A stretch of 64,000 nucleotides of DNA from Volutella citrinella (GCA_034401135.1 JAWZSP010000004.1:4030001-4094000), one strand, 5' to 3'. Shown: positions 22,526 to 34,539, counted from the first letter of the stretch. Numbers and translations: made by a program. The notes: a model not told the origin generated them from the letters alone.

Positions 22526-22564
22526 CAGCCAGCCAGCCAACCAACCAACCAACCAACCAACAAC
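22526..22564. repeat. CAGC/CAAC tetranucleotide microsatellite
   Basis: Three CAGC units run into seven CAAC units without a break. Confidence 0.9.
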
Positions 22565-24673
22565 CTAGGTAACTATCTCAACCCCAAGCCCAGCAACAAC
22601 CTGGCGAACAAGTCGGCCCCCGCGGATCAATCCACGGCTTTTATTTCAACGTATCATCTCTCCCAATTCCTAATCAGCCCTGGCACGGGGGGGAGGGGAA
22701 AGGCGTTGCTGCCCGGCCTGTCAATTTTCAGCTCGGCAGCCGTTACAAGCTTGGCGTCTCTGGGGGATGCAAACCAAACCTTGGCCTACCAGCCTGGTCC
22801 CTCGGTTTTGCCGATGTACACACATATTACTATGCGCATGGATAAGGTACTTAGCGACTACATACAACGGAACAGCTCCAAGGACCGGCTCCTGGGCTCG
22901 GTGCCCAACACACCAGGTATTGTCAACTCACTCACCTACTCGGAGTCCGACCAACCTATGTAGTCATCTCTTGGCTCCCCCGTGGGTACGAGATGAGACG
23001 CGCAGCACGCATTACGATCAGTAGATCAGTACATGATGGCAACAGATGGCCATCTCGTTGCCGCTGATGATCAACCCGGGCGCCTCTCATTGGTGCCATC
23101 CTCTGAGAGGCACGGCATGTAATTACTAAGATGGGGTACCTGACTGATCTGCTCAGCAAATGCTTGACTTCCTTGCCTCGACATGCACGATTAAGTGAAT
23201 GGCTCTTCCGCATGTTAGTAGCAGTACTAGTAAGGCAGTAGTCAGCCTGGCGCCTTTACCCCCGTTGTTGCTGGCATCGGCAGCCAGTGGAGTCGATGCC
23301 CATGCGGCTGGGACGTGCCTTCCTCACTTCAAGCTTACCTCTGACCAATATCACCCTTGGCCCGCTTTAACTTCCAACATCCACGGATCCCATCGTCCCT
23401 TGACCATGTCCCACATTTCGTTTCCGCAGTCTAATTCCACTGAATGATCCATTCAACATACATGATGATGGACGATGTACGCTGCCGAGGAGCCCAACAA
23501 CAGATACAGAGGTGACAGCCGGAGCCGCTGTGTGGATCTCGGATCCATTTCATCTTTCCATGACCCCGACCTTCTCTTTCAGCCGCTGCCATGGGCCTGG
23601 GACACGGAACCTTTTACGCGAACCAACTCCATCCATCACGGAGAAGGGCATGCTCCGCTGGGCAACAACGGATCCAATTCTGTGCAGGGTGGATGCCTCG
23701 CCGTCGACTTGCCCATGACTCGCCATACATGGGAATCTGGTTTGCCGGGATCAACGCCGGTTTTCTCCCCTCCGCACCGGTTGGTCGCCGTTGCGCCGCC
23801 CCAGTTTGCTTGCATCCTCGAGTAATTACTCTTGCCGACCTCTTCTGGGGTCTGCAACACAGGCCCCTGGATGGTGCAGCCAGCACTGACAATCCGGCCC
23901 CGATCTGCTGCCGCACTTATAACCGAGGCCGCTTGGGGATGAAGCGAAGAGGTTGGGGATGGGATTTGAACGGCCGATCAGGGTTGAAGGCCGACCGCCA
24001 TCTGACATGGTTCTGTCGGCAGTCATTGGGATGGGCGCGACGTAACCACATGGTGGGATTCCGCAACTTCGATGCGAAAGAAAGAAATGCGGGTAACCCA
24101 AGAAGGGAGGAAGTATAGCCACGACATGACGGCATCGGCAAGGCCCATGCAGCCGTCATCATCTTGCTCCCCATTCAGCCCGCCGCCCCTTGCCGTTCCC
24201 GCAATGAGAACGTGCTGCCAAAGCAGTGAACCCTTACGGAAAGCCGGGATAGTCTTAGCCTTGACGTGCTGTAGACCGTTTTGTCCAGGGCTCGGCTCCG
24301 TCCTCCTAGGTTTGGTTGGCCCTTCTGAAGCCGCCCCTCCCTTCCTCCTGGGGGGCCCTGGTTGTCACCAGCCACGCCCCCGCTCGACGGTTGCGCATCC
24401 GGGATCAGACCACCAATTCGCAACCACCAAGGACACCACCCCAGGCAGCTTTGCCAGACTACCCACAGGAACATCCGTGAATCAGGGTGCCCTCGAAAGT
24501 GCACAATAGAGCTGTCACAATTCAAACCACAATTGTGGGACAGAGCGAGCATTTCTGACAAGGGGAGCGGGAGGATCATGTGGTGCCATCCGGCTTCATG
24601 GTGGTCTTGGTTACTCTGCCAGTAGGTGTTTATCCTGAGCGGCATCAAGCACACGCCCCCAACGCCCCAGGCT

Positions 24674-24688
24674 CCCCCCCCCCCCCCC
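24674..24688. repeat. 15-base poly-C tract
   Basis: Uninterrupted run of 15 C in gene-free DNA. Confidence 0.9.
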
Positions 24689-26413
24689 ACCAGCTGTTCT
24701 TTACAACGTGGCCCATCCACTGAGATAACGCTCTGCCGCCGCCTCTCCACTGGGATGGGGCTCATCGAGATTTCATAGCGTCAGGTCCGCCCTCACAGCG
24801 CGGCATGGCCAAAAGCAGCACGCCAGCGCCAAGGGTGCCCTCAAACCTGACCTACATACACGCTGTATGTGCGTAGTATCTGTCCACCCGCCCGTTGGCA
24901 TGTGAGGTGTAGCGCCTTTCGGGTCACCGCACCCAATCGCGGCGGGCTGAGCCCATGTCCCCTGGGAGCCGATCTTTGGCTATTGTCCGCGCGGATGCCC
25001 AAGGTCCCCTCGCTCGCCTACCGCACTGCATACCCACGTCCCCCAGCCAAGGAGGGAGCGGCCGTAACTCAAGCGGTAAGGGCGGGGTCTGCGGCCAATT
25101 CAAATACAAGGACGGCAAGAGTGCAAAATGCAATTGGGCACCGCGAGCGATGCCGGCAAGGCGTCAGCTCGAACCCACACACCGTGGCTCAAACTGCCAT
25201 CCCAGCGCCGGCCTCTATTGCACAGCCCGTTGACATCCCCCCCTTGGAGACAGATTTTGCTCTATGTGGTCGGTAAGGACAAGGCCCGCTTGACTACAAG
25301 CCAGCCCTAGCTGTCACCGAAAAGTTGCCACGATATTCGATTTCCGGGGCGGGCCGTTCACGCAAAGTACCTTGGGGTTCATCAAAGGGGGGCCGAGCAC
25401 TTCGCCTCAAACTCTCCACTGGTAGCCTTCTTGACGAGTCACTTGACTCCGCCAACATCGACCCAGAGTGAAGGGCTTAGAAGCCTTGATAGAAGGGGAA
25501 GGCGAACAGGACAACAGCCAGCAAGGTCCAAGCCCCAAACAGCAAACCGAAGCAGCCAGGTACAGGTGCAGCGGGGGGCGTCCGCCTTTGCCAGAGAAGC
25601 CATTGCGTGGTGGCAGGTGAGCAGATTTGCCAGCAAGTCACCCTACCCAGCGGTCATCTAACGATAGTAACAGCAGGGCCGCAGGAGGCAGCCAGAGGAG
25701 CCCACAGGTCTGAGCGGCACTAGAAGCCCGGCGTGCAGCTATTAGGCTTCATTGGCTTGTGCGAGTGGAAAGGCATCCGATCTGGTCGCTTGACCTGTCT
25801 GGTGGTGCGGTTGAAGTCTCTTCAGTGGGGTGACTCTGACTGCCGACGCGTGAGACAGCGGCAGAAGCGCTGGGGTTAGGGACCACACTTCTCCCGGGTT
25901 TCTGGTCCGATGAGGCTCGGCCCCGGTGGCGTTCGAAGCGACGAGCAGCATCCGGTGACGTCGGAGTCTGGGGATCGAGGCGTATAAGCCGTCCAACTCC
26001 AGGTTTGGGGGACCACGAAGTGGAAGGAGGCGCTGGCGCTGGCCCAGGCCAACATCGAGCTGAGAAGCATCGCCAACTCTTCCCAAGCCGACAAAAAGCG
26101 AGTTGCAAACTTGCCAGCCCTTCTTCACTTCTTCGGATTCATTTCGAATTCGCCCTCCCACTTCGACCATCCCTTACCCGCATGAGAGAGAAGAACAAAG
26201 TGTGTTTAACTTTGTAGCAGCAAGATTCCAGAACGGGTTGACGCACGACCGAACCGTGAGGAACACCGAGAAGATTACCGGTACAAGACCACACAGAGTC
26301 AATACAAGACAGGCACCAGTACGAGCTTCTGCCCAGCAGATCATACCGCCCCCGCCCACCCCTCCTCGAGGTCCAAGAACAGTCGCCGTGAAGCGACGGA
26401 CCTAAGATCCATC

Positions 26414-28170
26414 ATGGCGCCAGAGCATGGTGGAGACACGCCGTTGTACGACTTCCTCGTGGAGGAACCTGAGGTACGCCAATCAGCGATTTCCTATATG
26501 CACAATATGAACCCCAAGACATGGAGCCCAGGTGTGTCTGTGTCCTGAGAGTGGCGATAGTTGTGGTCCGGGGAGCTCGTGCTAAGCGGATGCCGCTTGA
26601 TGAAGTGCGCGCGGTGAGACATGAGCCGTCAGGTCAGCCCAGTGGCTGAATCTCGAACAATTCTGGTGCGAGTCATGGCATCTAGCTCGGGGACGGCCGC
26701 GGGCCGTTGCGAGGTCGCTGGTTCCACCGTTCCAGATGCTGTTGTCTGCATTGAGCCGCAAGCGAATTCCCAGCGCCGTGATCAGCAATGCGGTAGTAGT
26801 CCAAGCGAGCGAGGGGCGGCAGATTGAGAGGCCATTGGCAGTTCCAAGGCCAGGCGATAGGTGACCAGCGATGGAAAAATGTTCCGAAGTCTAACTTCAA
26901 GCTTGCGTAGATGATTACCACGACGTCCGCCCATTTCGACACCGGCGCTCAGCCCCGGATGGCACAACAGGCCATTTCGTCTCCGCATCGTACCAGTAGC
27001 CAGCCACAACGGCCACTCCCGATCGACTCCCGCCACGCCTCGACCCCGCCACTCAATGCGCTATCGACGGCGCCACTGCAGGACCCGTCACGTGCTCCGC
27101 CACGTGCTCCCCTGCCGCATCTCCAAGGTCTCGACTTACACGGCGCAAATCCCGTGGATATGGCAGCTGCAAGCTTCGGGACTCCGATGACGTCTGCTCC
27201 AGGGAGCTCCATGCCGATGGAATGGAGCTTGTATGGAGTTGCTCATCCGGTATCCCATCTAGATCCCGCGCAATTCGACTACGAACTTCCTGGCGCAATG
27301 ATGCCAACAATGGCGCAACATGGCATTCCCGGCCAACACCAGCCGATGCATCCCGGACACGATACGCACCTCCAATATAGTCCTGGAATCGTTTCCCCGA
27401 TGAGCATTCACTCTCCGCATACCCGGTACGCTTTCAATGGCTGGGGGGACGTACTCGGACACGACTCGAGCACTCCAACGGCGACAACGCCAGCAGCAAA
27501 TGTCCAGCAAAATCCATGGGTAGAAGGGGACGATGTTCAGCCCTTTGGCGAAGTGCCCGAAGCCTCTCGGAAAAAGACTCCGCGATCCAGGCGAATCAAG
27601 AAGGACAGCCACTCCGGGGGCAGTCCTTCTGACACGGCCCCCAGCCCGAGTTCCACCTCCCAAAACAGCCGGACAAGCGTCGCATCCAAGTCGACATCAA
27701 TTGCTTCGAATTCAACAACCTCGAGCCGAACCAGCAAGCTGCGCAGCGCCTCCCGAACCTCGAAGAACAGTCACCCCAGACCTGGTGACACACCAGAAGA
27801 TCGCAGAACACGCGCTTCTCACAACCTGGTCGAAAAGCAATACCGAAATCGATTGAATGCGCAATTCGAGTCCCTCCTCAACGCCCTCCCAAATAAGCCC
27901 CGGGATCCCGGTGCACCTGGTGAAGAAGAGGAGTCCGATGGCATGGACGATTCCTCCGACCGACGCGTCAGCAAGGGCGAGGTGCTTGAAAGGGCTCGCA
28001 GACACATCCAATTACTGGAGAGGGAGCGCGAGGACCTCGAACGCGAGAACCAGGAGCTTCAGGGCAGCCTTCGTCATCTTCAGGACAAAGTCCCAGTGGA
28101 CCGCAGCCCATCGTTGGAATTCAGGCACAATGTACCCGACGATGGTTTTCACCACAGCCCAGAAGCCTAG
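26414..28170 (+). CDS. bHLH transcription factor, SREBP/Tye7-type basic region
   Basis: A predicted nuclear DNA-binding regulator. Two exons are proposed: 26414-26473 (MAPEHGGDTPLYDFLVEEPE) and 26911-28170, joined by a 437 bp intron with a GTACGC donor, a CTAAC branch at 26891 and a TAG acceptor at 26910; the product is 439 residues. The first 310 residues are Pro/Ser/His-rich and disordered, with a basic patch KKTPRSRRIKK near 241. The bHLH spans about 318-400. Its basic region RASHNLVEKQYRNRLN has His324, Glu328 and Arg332 for E-box contact, plus Tyr331, the residue that marks SREBP-type factors. The loop is long and acidic, and helix 2 continues into a leucine-zipper-like stretch (LLEREREDLERENQELQ). 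No membrane segment is present, so it is not a membrane-tethered SREBP; yeast Tye7/Hms1 are closer in layout. If exon 1 is wrong, the ATG at 26911 is the alternative start. Confidence 0.88.
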
Positions 28171-30129
28171 GGTTTCAACAGAGGAACGAAGAGAGTAGGA
28201 ATGCCCAGTGGGAAGGAGGAATAGTTTCATGATCGTCAATTACGTCATGTGCTATTTTAGGTTGTTTTCTTGATTTGGAAATGCACGCACTCTTTTGGGA
28301 CCAGCCGAGACAGGGGTCTGTCTAGAATTGGCATCATTCCTCCCCCCAGCCATGAGGGTTGTTCAGACGTGGTCGTGAGCAAGATTGCCCTGTCGATTTC
28401 GTTTCCTTTCTTACTGTTCTATTCCTAGTTTTGTGCTATCGTCTTTCTACATTTCGCTACTTGGGAGAGGCAGGGGACTTTGTTTTTGTGTTACGCGCCT
28501 TGGCATGAAACCATGGAAGGGAGTTGGTTCATGAGGCTCGAGTACGGTTTCCACGCGGCGAGAGGGACAGGTTTTGGAAGGGTGGCTACTTTCTAGTTGG
28601 TTTCACGTGAGTTTTGGGGGCTTGCTAGATAATGGATTTTGGGCGAGACGGGCAGACAGGCAGAGTTGGGCGGCAGCATCGCAACGACATTATCCGGCAA
28701 ATATCTTTAGAGCAGGGGGCGGTGGGAGTCAGCTATGACTTTTGGCAACGACGCGCAATGGACGAGGGAAAATGAATCGCCGAGGGAAAAAAAAGGGTTG
28801 GAGAAGCGGGAGTGTCGAGCATGGTATCAGGGTGAGGGTGTGTGTTAGTGATTTTTGCCCATGCTTGTGGCGTGCCACAAGCAGCAAAAGCTTCGATTGG
28901 ATATGTTCGTTCTTTTCACGCCAGGGCAGCACTGTATCGACGTTGGAGGTGATTTTAATCTTTTGATGTTATTGTTTCCTGCTCAAGAGCCCGGTGGTCT
29001 TTTATGTTTTTGTTTTAAAACCTTGCAGCAAGTCGTCTTGACCTGCATTGCGTCTTTGGTACAGGTAGCCATCGATGCTGTGTCTCTATAGATCGTCATA
29101 ACCCGTCACTCGTCATCACAAACAAACACAAAGCAAAGCAAAGCAAAGCAGAACACCATCCTCCCCTTCGTCCATGTACCTCCCCAGAGCGATTGAAACC
29201 AGACAGGGACATGACACAAGGGGATCTCGCCTGTCCTCGCCTGCCCTCGTCCCTCCACAACCACCCCTGTCTTGTACAGTACCTGCGTGAAGGGCGCAAA
29301 CGGTTGCGTAAAAGACAAAAAAAGAAAGAGAGAGAAAAAGAAAGCAGATCGAGGGAAATGCTACCAGGTCAAATGGCAGGATCCCAGAACCAACGAGCGG
29401 CTGTATTTTTTTCCCCTTTCTCCAAGACCCTTCCGAGAGCCCATTCCTATCCTTCCGAATGCGCCCGAGTCTATCGCATGTGCAGCAAGCCAAACGCAGG
29501 GGGCGGGAGAGGGGGGCCAACAAGCAATACGCCTCTAAGCCGCGCGCGCAACGCGATGAAGTAGGGAAAAAAGTGGTGGCAACAAAATGGACTGATAAAA
29601 AGCAGAGCCAGCGCCTGATTGCCCCATCCTGAGGGGTTGCGCGAGCCGAAATCCGATCGATAGTTTATAAGAAAACGCCCTTGCTTTTTTTCAGTTCAAC
29701 GAAAGACGTGAATGCGCAAAACTCCATTCAATGAGATTGTGAGTCGGTGATTTTATTTTGCCGACCCAGGTGTGATGTGGCAGATATAATAATCATGGTG
29801 ATGATGATGTTGTTGTTATTGTTTGACCATGCTCATCATGGTCCTTGGTGTACAGTTCGGTACAGCTGAACAAAGTCCAACCAAGTGGTTAAAGACTTGA
29901 AGTGCCGTGCATAAAAAAAATCAAATGGCACGAAAGGGGAGCCAGAACAACGCAAGAAAATTCGTATTGTTGCAGCTGCAGGAAGGCTGAGGGAAAGGTG
30001 GGCACCGAACCCTTGGTCGTTTCCGGTGCGTGTGTATGCCGGGTTGGAACTTGGAACTTGGGTTGCAAGCATCACCGTTGCGGAAAAAGCAAACATGGCA
30101 TGATTTTCGCGAGTTGCACCCGATTGAGT
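28171..30129. other. convergent 3' intergenic region, about 2 kb
   Basis: Lies between the stops of the bHLH gene and the CRIB gene, which face each other. No gene is supported. It is long for a convergent fungal gap and AT-richer than the flanking genes, with T-runs near 28400-28500 and 29690. The 5-bp repeat AAGCA is present four times at 29131-29150. Long 3' UTRs or an unannotated non-coding RNA could occupy it. Confidence 0.5.
29131..29150. repeat. four tandem AAGCA units
   Basis: Perfect 5-bp tandem repeat, preceded by ACAAA-like units, in non-coding DNA. Confidence 0.85.
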
Positions 30130-32613
30130 CTAAATTCGGTCCCCGTTGCCCTTGATGGAGGACCGGGGAAACAGGGCGTACTGGCCGACGGGAGGTGCCT
30201 GGGTGCTGAGGCTCGCCGTGCGGGCTCTCGGTCGCCGCGGCGTCTTGAGCGCGTCGGGGGACTTCATCGGGGGCACCTCGTCCCGGACGACGGATTCGCT
30301 GGCATGGGCCCTGTGATATGCGCGCTTGCCGGTTGGCGCCGGCGGGAACTCGCTGAGCTCGGGGACGCTGTCCTTCTCCTTGGTTGCCGGGGGGGTCGTC
30401 GAGTCCTGGTCGCTCTCCTCGCCCTTGTCGGCGGACTGCGACTCGGGGATCCTGTCACCCGATTCCAGCCAGGACCCGGCCATCTTGTTGAGCGACGTGC
30501 TGCTCGTGAGGCGCGTCAGGCTGGTCCAGGTGGAGTTGGCCGACACATGGCGCTCTCCCGTCGAGTCGGTCACCGTGGTGGAGTTGGTTGCCGTGGTTGA
30601 GACACTGGCCCGCTGCTGAGACTGAGACAGGTATGGGGAAGCGAGGTTCGATGTGGAACCGTCCTCCTCGTCGGCCACGATAGCGCTGGACGGCTTGAGA
30701 GGGTACTCGTCGTCGTCGCCATTGCTCTGCCTCTCCGCCTCGGAGAGCATCAACTGGTGGTGATAGTCGCCAGGGATGAGCAGGGATGGAGACAGGCCGA
30801 AGCCGTGAGACTCCTTGAAGCTCGATGCCCGGGAGTCGCTGCGGGAATGCGGCAGGTTGGCAGGGCGCCTGTCCCCACGAGGCAGCGAAAAGTTGTTGGT
30901 AACTGGCGGCGGCGTCACGCTCTGATGTCCGACAATGGGCGAACTGTGACCGCTTGAGCTGACGCTGGGAACCCCCAGATGCGATACGGGGTGAAATGTT
31001 GGCGAGGATTCCGCAGCCCCCATAACGGTGCCTTCCTTTAGTTCGCCGTCGACAAGATTGACCCTGACCGGTGGTGAAGGGCGGTCCCGGGAGACATCCA
31101 TTGAAGGGCGCTCCCATTCGTAGTTGAAGTTGGCATCGGCCTCATGCTCATAGCAGTAATCGATATCATCCTCCCAGCTCTCGCGGTTGGAATGAGCTTC
31201 GATACTTCGGGATCCGTTCTCCTGCGCAGTGACATCTGAGCCGTCCAAGGTATCCGATGCACCGCTGCCGGGCCGGCTGGCCTCTGGGAGGGTTCGCAGG
31301 ATTGGCACGGACTGACAGCCTCGAAGCTCCGATGTCATGCTCCCGTGGCTTTGGCGAGAGCGTCGCAGGGCGAGTGTCTCCTCCTCCTCGGGTACATCAG
31401 GGAGGACCATCTCGTAAGGGGTGTGGGGGGTTCCCAAAGGCCACGCCGCGTCATCGGGCGTCGTGAGAGCATGAGAGAATCGGTGGTCATCCACAAAAGG
31501 CTCTTGGGGCTCTTGGGGCTCTTCGCTTGTGATGCATCCGTGCGAAGTGGCCGGAGGCGAGCCTGCACCGTCGCCGGGGCTGAAAGGTTCAGGACGACGG
31601 AACCCACCACTGGTTTGCGGCCGGCCCAGAGCCGACCATGCGGATGGGCCATCCGGGCAACTGGACTGGCGGCTGGAGACCCGTGGTGGCGGAATTGGTG
31701 GTAATGCAATGGGCGGCAGTGGCTCCACGGGGGATCTCGGCGGTCGAGGCGGAGGCTTGCCCCGGAGCTGCTCCTGTGAACGAGCATGCTTTACGAGCCG
31801 GCGTGGGCCGTTTTGGCGGAGGCGAGTGGAATCCCGGTTCCGGATTTGCTCGAGGGGGAAAGAGTTGAGGGTTCCAGTGTTTGGAGCGCTGATGGGGCCC
31901 GATATCAGCAGACCAGGAGAGCCAGCCGCCTCCGTGGAGCTCTCCCGCTGCAGGCTGCCAGGCTGGTCCCGCGGAGTGTGGGAGAGGTGCTGGAAGTTGA
32001 ATGGCTCCGAGATCTGGAGCTTCTTTTGCAGGTGTGCATCCTCGCGAGCAGACTTTCGTCGCGAGAAGATGACGTCCTTGATGTTGCCCAGGGAGCTATC
32101 GCCGGTCGCTTCATTCGAGTAAAGAGAGCTCCCAGACGAGCTGTGGGTGCTGCTGTCGCGCAGGCTCTGGCCTGACTTGCTTGACTTGGCGCGGCGGTGG
32201 AATATGTTCTTGCCAAGAGCTTGGGAGCTCTCTGGGCGATCTCGCTGGGAGCTTCCGCTTGCTGCTGAACGGTTCGAAGAGTGACGGGATAGGGTCGGGC
32301 GGTCGGGCGAGTTTTCCCAGACAGATCCCCCGCCAATCAACAACGTGGACGACGATGAGGCTGAGCGGTGGCCAAGTCCGCGGTTGAGGTGAGAAGCTCG
32401 TTTCATCTGCTTGCTCAACTGCCGGATGCGTTCGGGGGAGGGTGGGCCGTCCACGGCGGGTTCGAGTAGGCCAGTCATGATTGTTCCGTGGTGGGCAGCA
32501 ATATCCGCCGGGTCGCTGCTCGAGTGGTTATGAAATCCAGTCGTGTTCATATTGAGCCCATTCTGAGGCTCCGTAGAGAATGAGTCGGTGTAGTAAGATG
32601 CAGGCGCACGCAT
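30130..32613 (-). CDS. CRIB-motif protein, putative Cdc42/Rac effector
   Basis: Intronless 827-residue frame of a type annotated in filamentous fungi as CRIB or P21-Rho-binding protein. A CRIB-like motif ISEPFNFQHLSHT sits at about 201-213 and matches I-S-x-P-x-x-F-x-H-x-x-H, but the usual glycine after the last His is replaced by Pro-Arg. Active Cdc42 or Rac would be the expected partner. A basic helix-like stretch (ERIRQLSKQMKRASHLNRGL) near 61-80 precedes it. The remaining sequence is Ser/Pro-rich and disordered, with poly-Pro segments near 285-310 (KPPPRPPRSP, IALPPIPPPR) that could bind SH3 domains. No kinase domain is present, so it is not a PAK kinase; it resembles Gic-type effectors only by the motif. 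A polarity or cell-wall signalling role is inferred. The ATG at 32613 is the first in frame. Confidence 0.82.
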   Translation of the reverse strand: MRAPASYYTDSFSTEPQNGLNMNTTGFHNHSSSDPADIAAHHGTIMTGLLEPAVDGPPSPERIRQLSKQMKRASHLNRGLGHRSASSSSTLLIGGGSVWENSPDRPTLSRHSSNRSAASGSSQRDRPESSQALGKNIFHRRAKSSKSGQSLRDSSTHSSSGSSLYSNEATGDSSLGNIKDVIFSRRKSAREDAHLQKKLQISEPFNFQHLSHTPRDQPGSLQRESSTEAAGSPGLLISGPISAPNTGTLNSFPLEQIRNRDSTRLRQNGPRRLVKHARSQEQLRGKPPPRPPRSPVEPLPPIALPPIPPPRVSSRQSSCPDGPSAWSALGRPQTSGGFRRPEPFSPGDGAGSPPATSHGCITSEEPQEPQEPFVDDHRFSHALTTPDDAAWPLGTPHTPYEMVLPDVPEEEETLALRRSRQSHGSMTSELRGCQSVPILRTLPEASRPGSGASDTLDGSDVTAQENGSRSIEAHSNRESWEDDIDYCYEHEADANFNYEWERPSMDVSRDRPSPPVRVNLVDGELKEGTVMGAAESSPTFHPVSHLGVPSVSSSGHSSPIVGHQSVTPPPVTNNFSLPRGDRRPANLPHSRSDSRASSFKESHGFGLSPSLLIPGDYHHQLMLSEAERQSNGDDDEYPLKPSSAIVADEEDGSTSNLASPYLSQSQQRASVSTTATNSTTVTDSTGERHVSANSTWTSLTRLTSSTSLNKMAGSWLESGDRIPESQSADKGEESDQDSTTPPATKEKDSVPELSEFPPAPTGKRAYHRAHASESVVRDEVPPMKSPDALKTPRRPRARTASLSTQAPPVGQYALFPRSSIKGNGDRI
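31500..31523 (-). repeat. short 9-bp tandem repeat in the CRIB gene
   Basis: Repeated GCTCTTGGG units on the plus strand encode an EPQEPQEP run in the disordered middle of the protein. Confidence 0.8.
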
Positions 32614-34539
32614 GGTGATGTGGACGCGGAAGCCTCTCAGTGAGGCAGAGGGCGACTGCCAGGCGTGCCCTCTTGAGCAATGAGCGACGAAGGCTGGTGA
32701 TTTGTCGCTTGTGGCGGATCGACAGTGTCAAAGACGAGTGGCTGTACAATAAAGGACAGTCTACATTGACAACAGACTCAATGACTAAAGGAGGGACAGG
32801 TCAAGTACCGAAGCGGATCTTGCGACCTGCTGGGTGGCGGGGACGCTGGGAGGCGGTTGAGGTTGACGGGCACCTGGTGTAATATAATACAGGCGGCTCC
32901 CAGAGACTGATGCAATATGGGCTAAGCGTCTGTCTGGGTCCCAAGTACTGTACCTCCCAAGTCTGGATTCAGGGGACTAGGGCCAAGCGCGAGCAGGGGT
33001 AGGAGCTCCAGGGGCCCCCCTTCGTCGCAGGGTTGCGATGGAGCAAGCCGGGTCCGTCTCGGCGGGCACAAGGCCCCAGGAATCTGGGGGGGGTGGAAGA
33101 GGTGCAGCTAAACCCGTCGGGGACAGAATGGATCGATCAGAAGGCCGGCCTGCCTCTGCACTGTGCACGACCTCTTCCCCAGTCTCATGCGATATTGGAG
33201 GAGTCGTAAGACGAGACGAGGTAGGTTGTGGTGCGACTGCCTCCTCAACCACCTGGGCGCTGGTGTTTCTGGGTCTATCTAGCACCGTCCGAGCGTCGTT
33301 GGCCAGAGAGGCCCGACACCTGGTTAGTGATGGCAGAGAGGGACGTGGGACGTTGTCGGTTGATGATCCACTCCGTCTTGACACTCGCCTTCTTGGAGAT
33401 AACAACAAGGCGTGCGGAGGCAACGAAGTCAAGCCGTGGGCTCGTCTCGTCTTGTCTCGGCAAGACGTCGAAGAAGCAACGACAAGTCTGCAGCTGTGTG
33501 TCGATCAACCCAGTGGGCTGGCCAGGGCGTTTTTAGGTCGAAGCTCAAGCAGCTTCAAGCCTTCGGCAGCACCAGAAAAAGAAAGAAGAGAGGCTAGCTC
33601 AACAAGCAGCAGCCACGCTGCAACAGGACGCACGCACAATGCAGGAATGCCCATACCTATAGTAAGCCCATCGCCTCATCAGCAATCCATCCAAGCCCAA
33701 ACGTGGCCGACACGAGTCTCTTCTGCGCAATAGCACAGCATGGCGTTGCATCTATGCCAACTTCAGGCACGAATCCCCAAGGTGACGACGACTCAAGATG
33801 AGCGTCGAACCCGCAAGGCCAGAGTCACGATCTGTTCAAGGGGGGGCCAGGGGGGCCAGCACGCGCGTGTTTTGTTTCGAAGCCTCCTAGCACCGCCGCC
33901 AGTGGGAGTGCCTAGCTAGCTCGCAACTGTACCCATCAGGACAGGCACCAAAGATAGCGGTCGCGCGTCCTTCAGGGTCCCGTTGCCCCATCGTGTTGCG
34001 CCGAGGGCCTGTTCACAACTTAGTCCCGTCCCAGGCATCCTAGCGAGCGTGCCTTGCTAACAAGCAACCGGCTGTGCGAGAAACGCAGGAACACAGCAGC
34101 TCCACTGAAGGGTTGCAACCAAGATGCAGTTCATGTGGTCCGTCCACCCTCTGCAGAGGCGGATGGCACACCTACACACAAAACCCCTCGGCCACTTGAA
34201 ACTGAAGCTTAACTCCCGCCCAACACGTGTGCAGAACGCACCGAGGGATCAATGCTGTCCCGTGCTTGAAGCACAGTTCATTGCGTCCGTCTTTTCCAAG
34301 TCTAGTCAGGGGAAGTCAATAAAGCCGGCGCATCACAGAGGTGTGCTGACGAGTCAATTAGCGCAGACGTCGTCGAGCCCCAAATGGGCAACGTGGGGTT
34401 GGAATGTGCGGCGGCAGCCGGCAGCAGCCTTGAGCCTGCAGATCCCAGCGGGTGCCAGAGAGGCTCAGAAGCAGGCGTCCTCGAATCTGTTCCGCCCTCG
34501 GTCCTTGGCTCCTTGCGACAGGGTTGGTCTTACATACAT

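Larger units (their letters stand above)
18862..26413. other. 7.6 kb gene-free region upstream of the bHLH gene
   Basis: No supported gene. Frames here are short, overlap on both strands and have no recognisable domain. The base composition is GC-rich, so it is not a RIP-mutated transposon relic. It contains a CAGC/CAAC microsatellite at 22526-22564, a 15-base C run at 24674 and one copy of a 10-mer, GCAGTACTAG, also seen at 1791 and 63422. The POB3 3' UTR accounts for the first few hundred bases. The rest is best read as extended regulatory DNA, an untranslated leader or non-coding transcripts for the plus-strand transcription factor gene starting at 26414. Confidence 0.5.
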
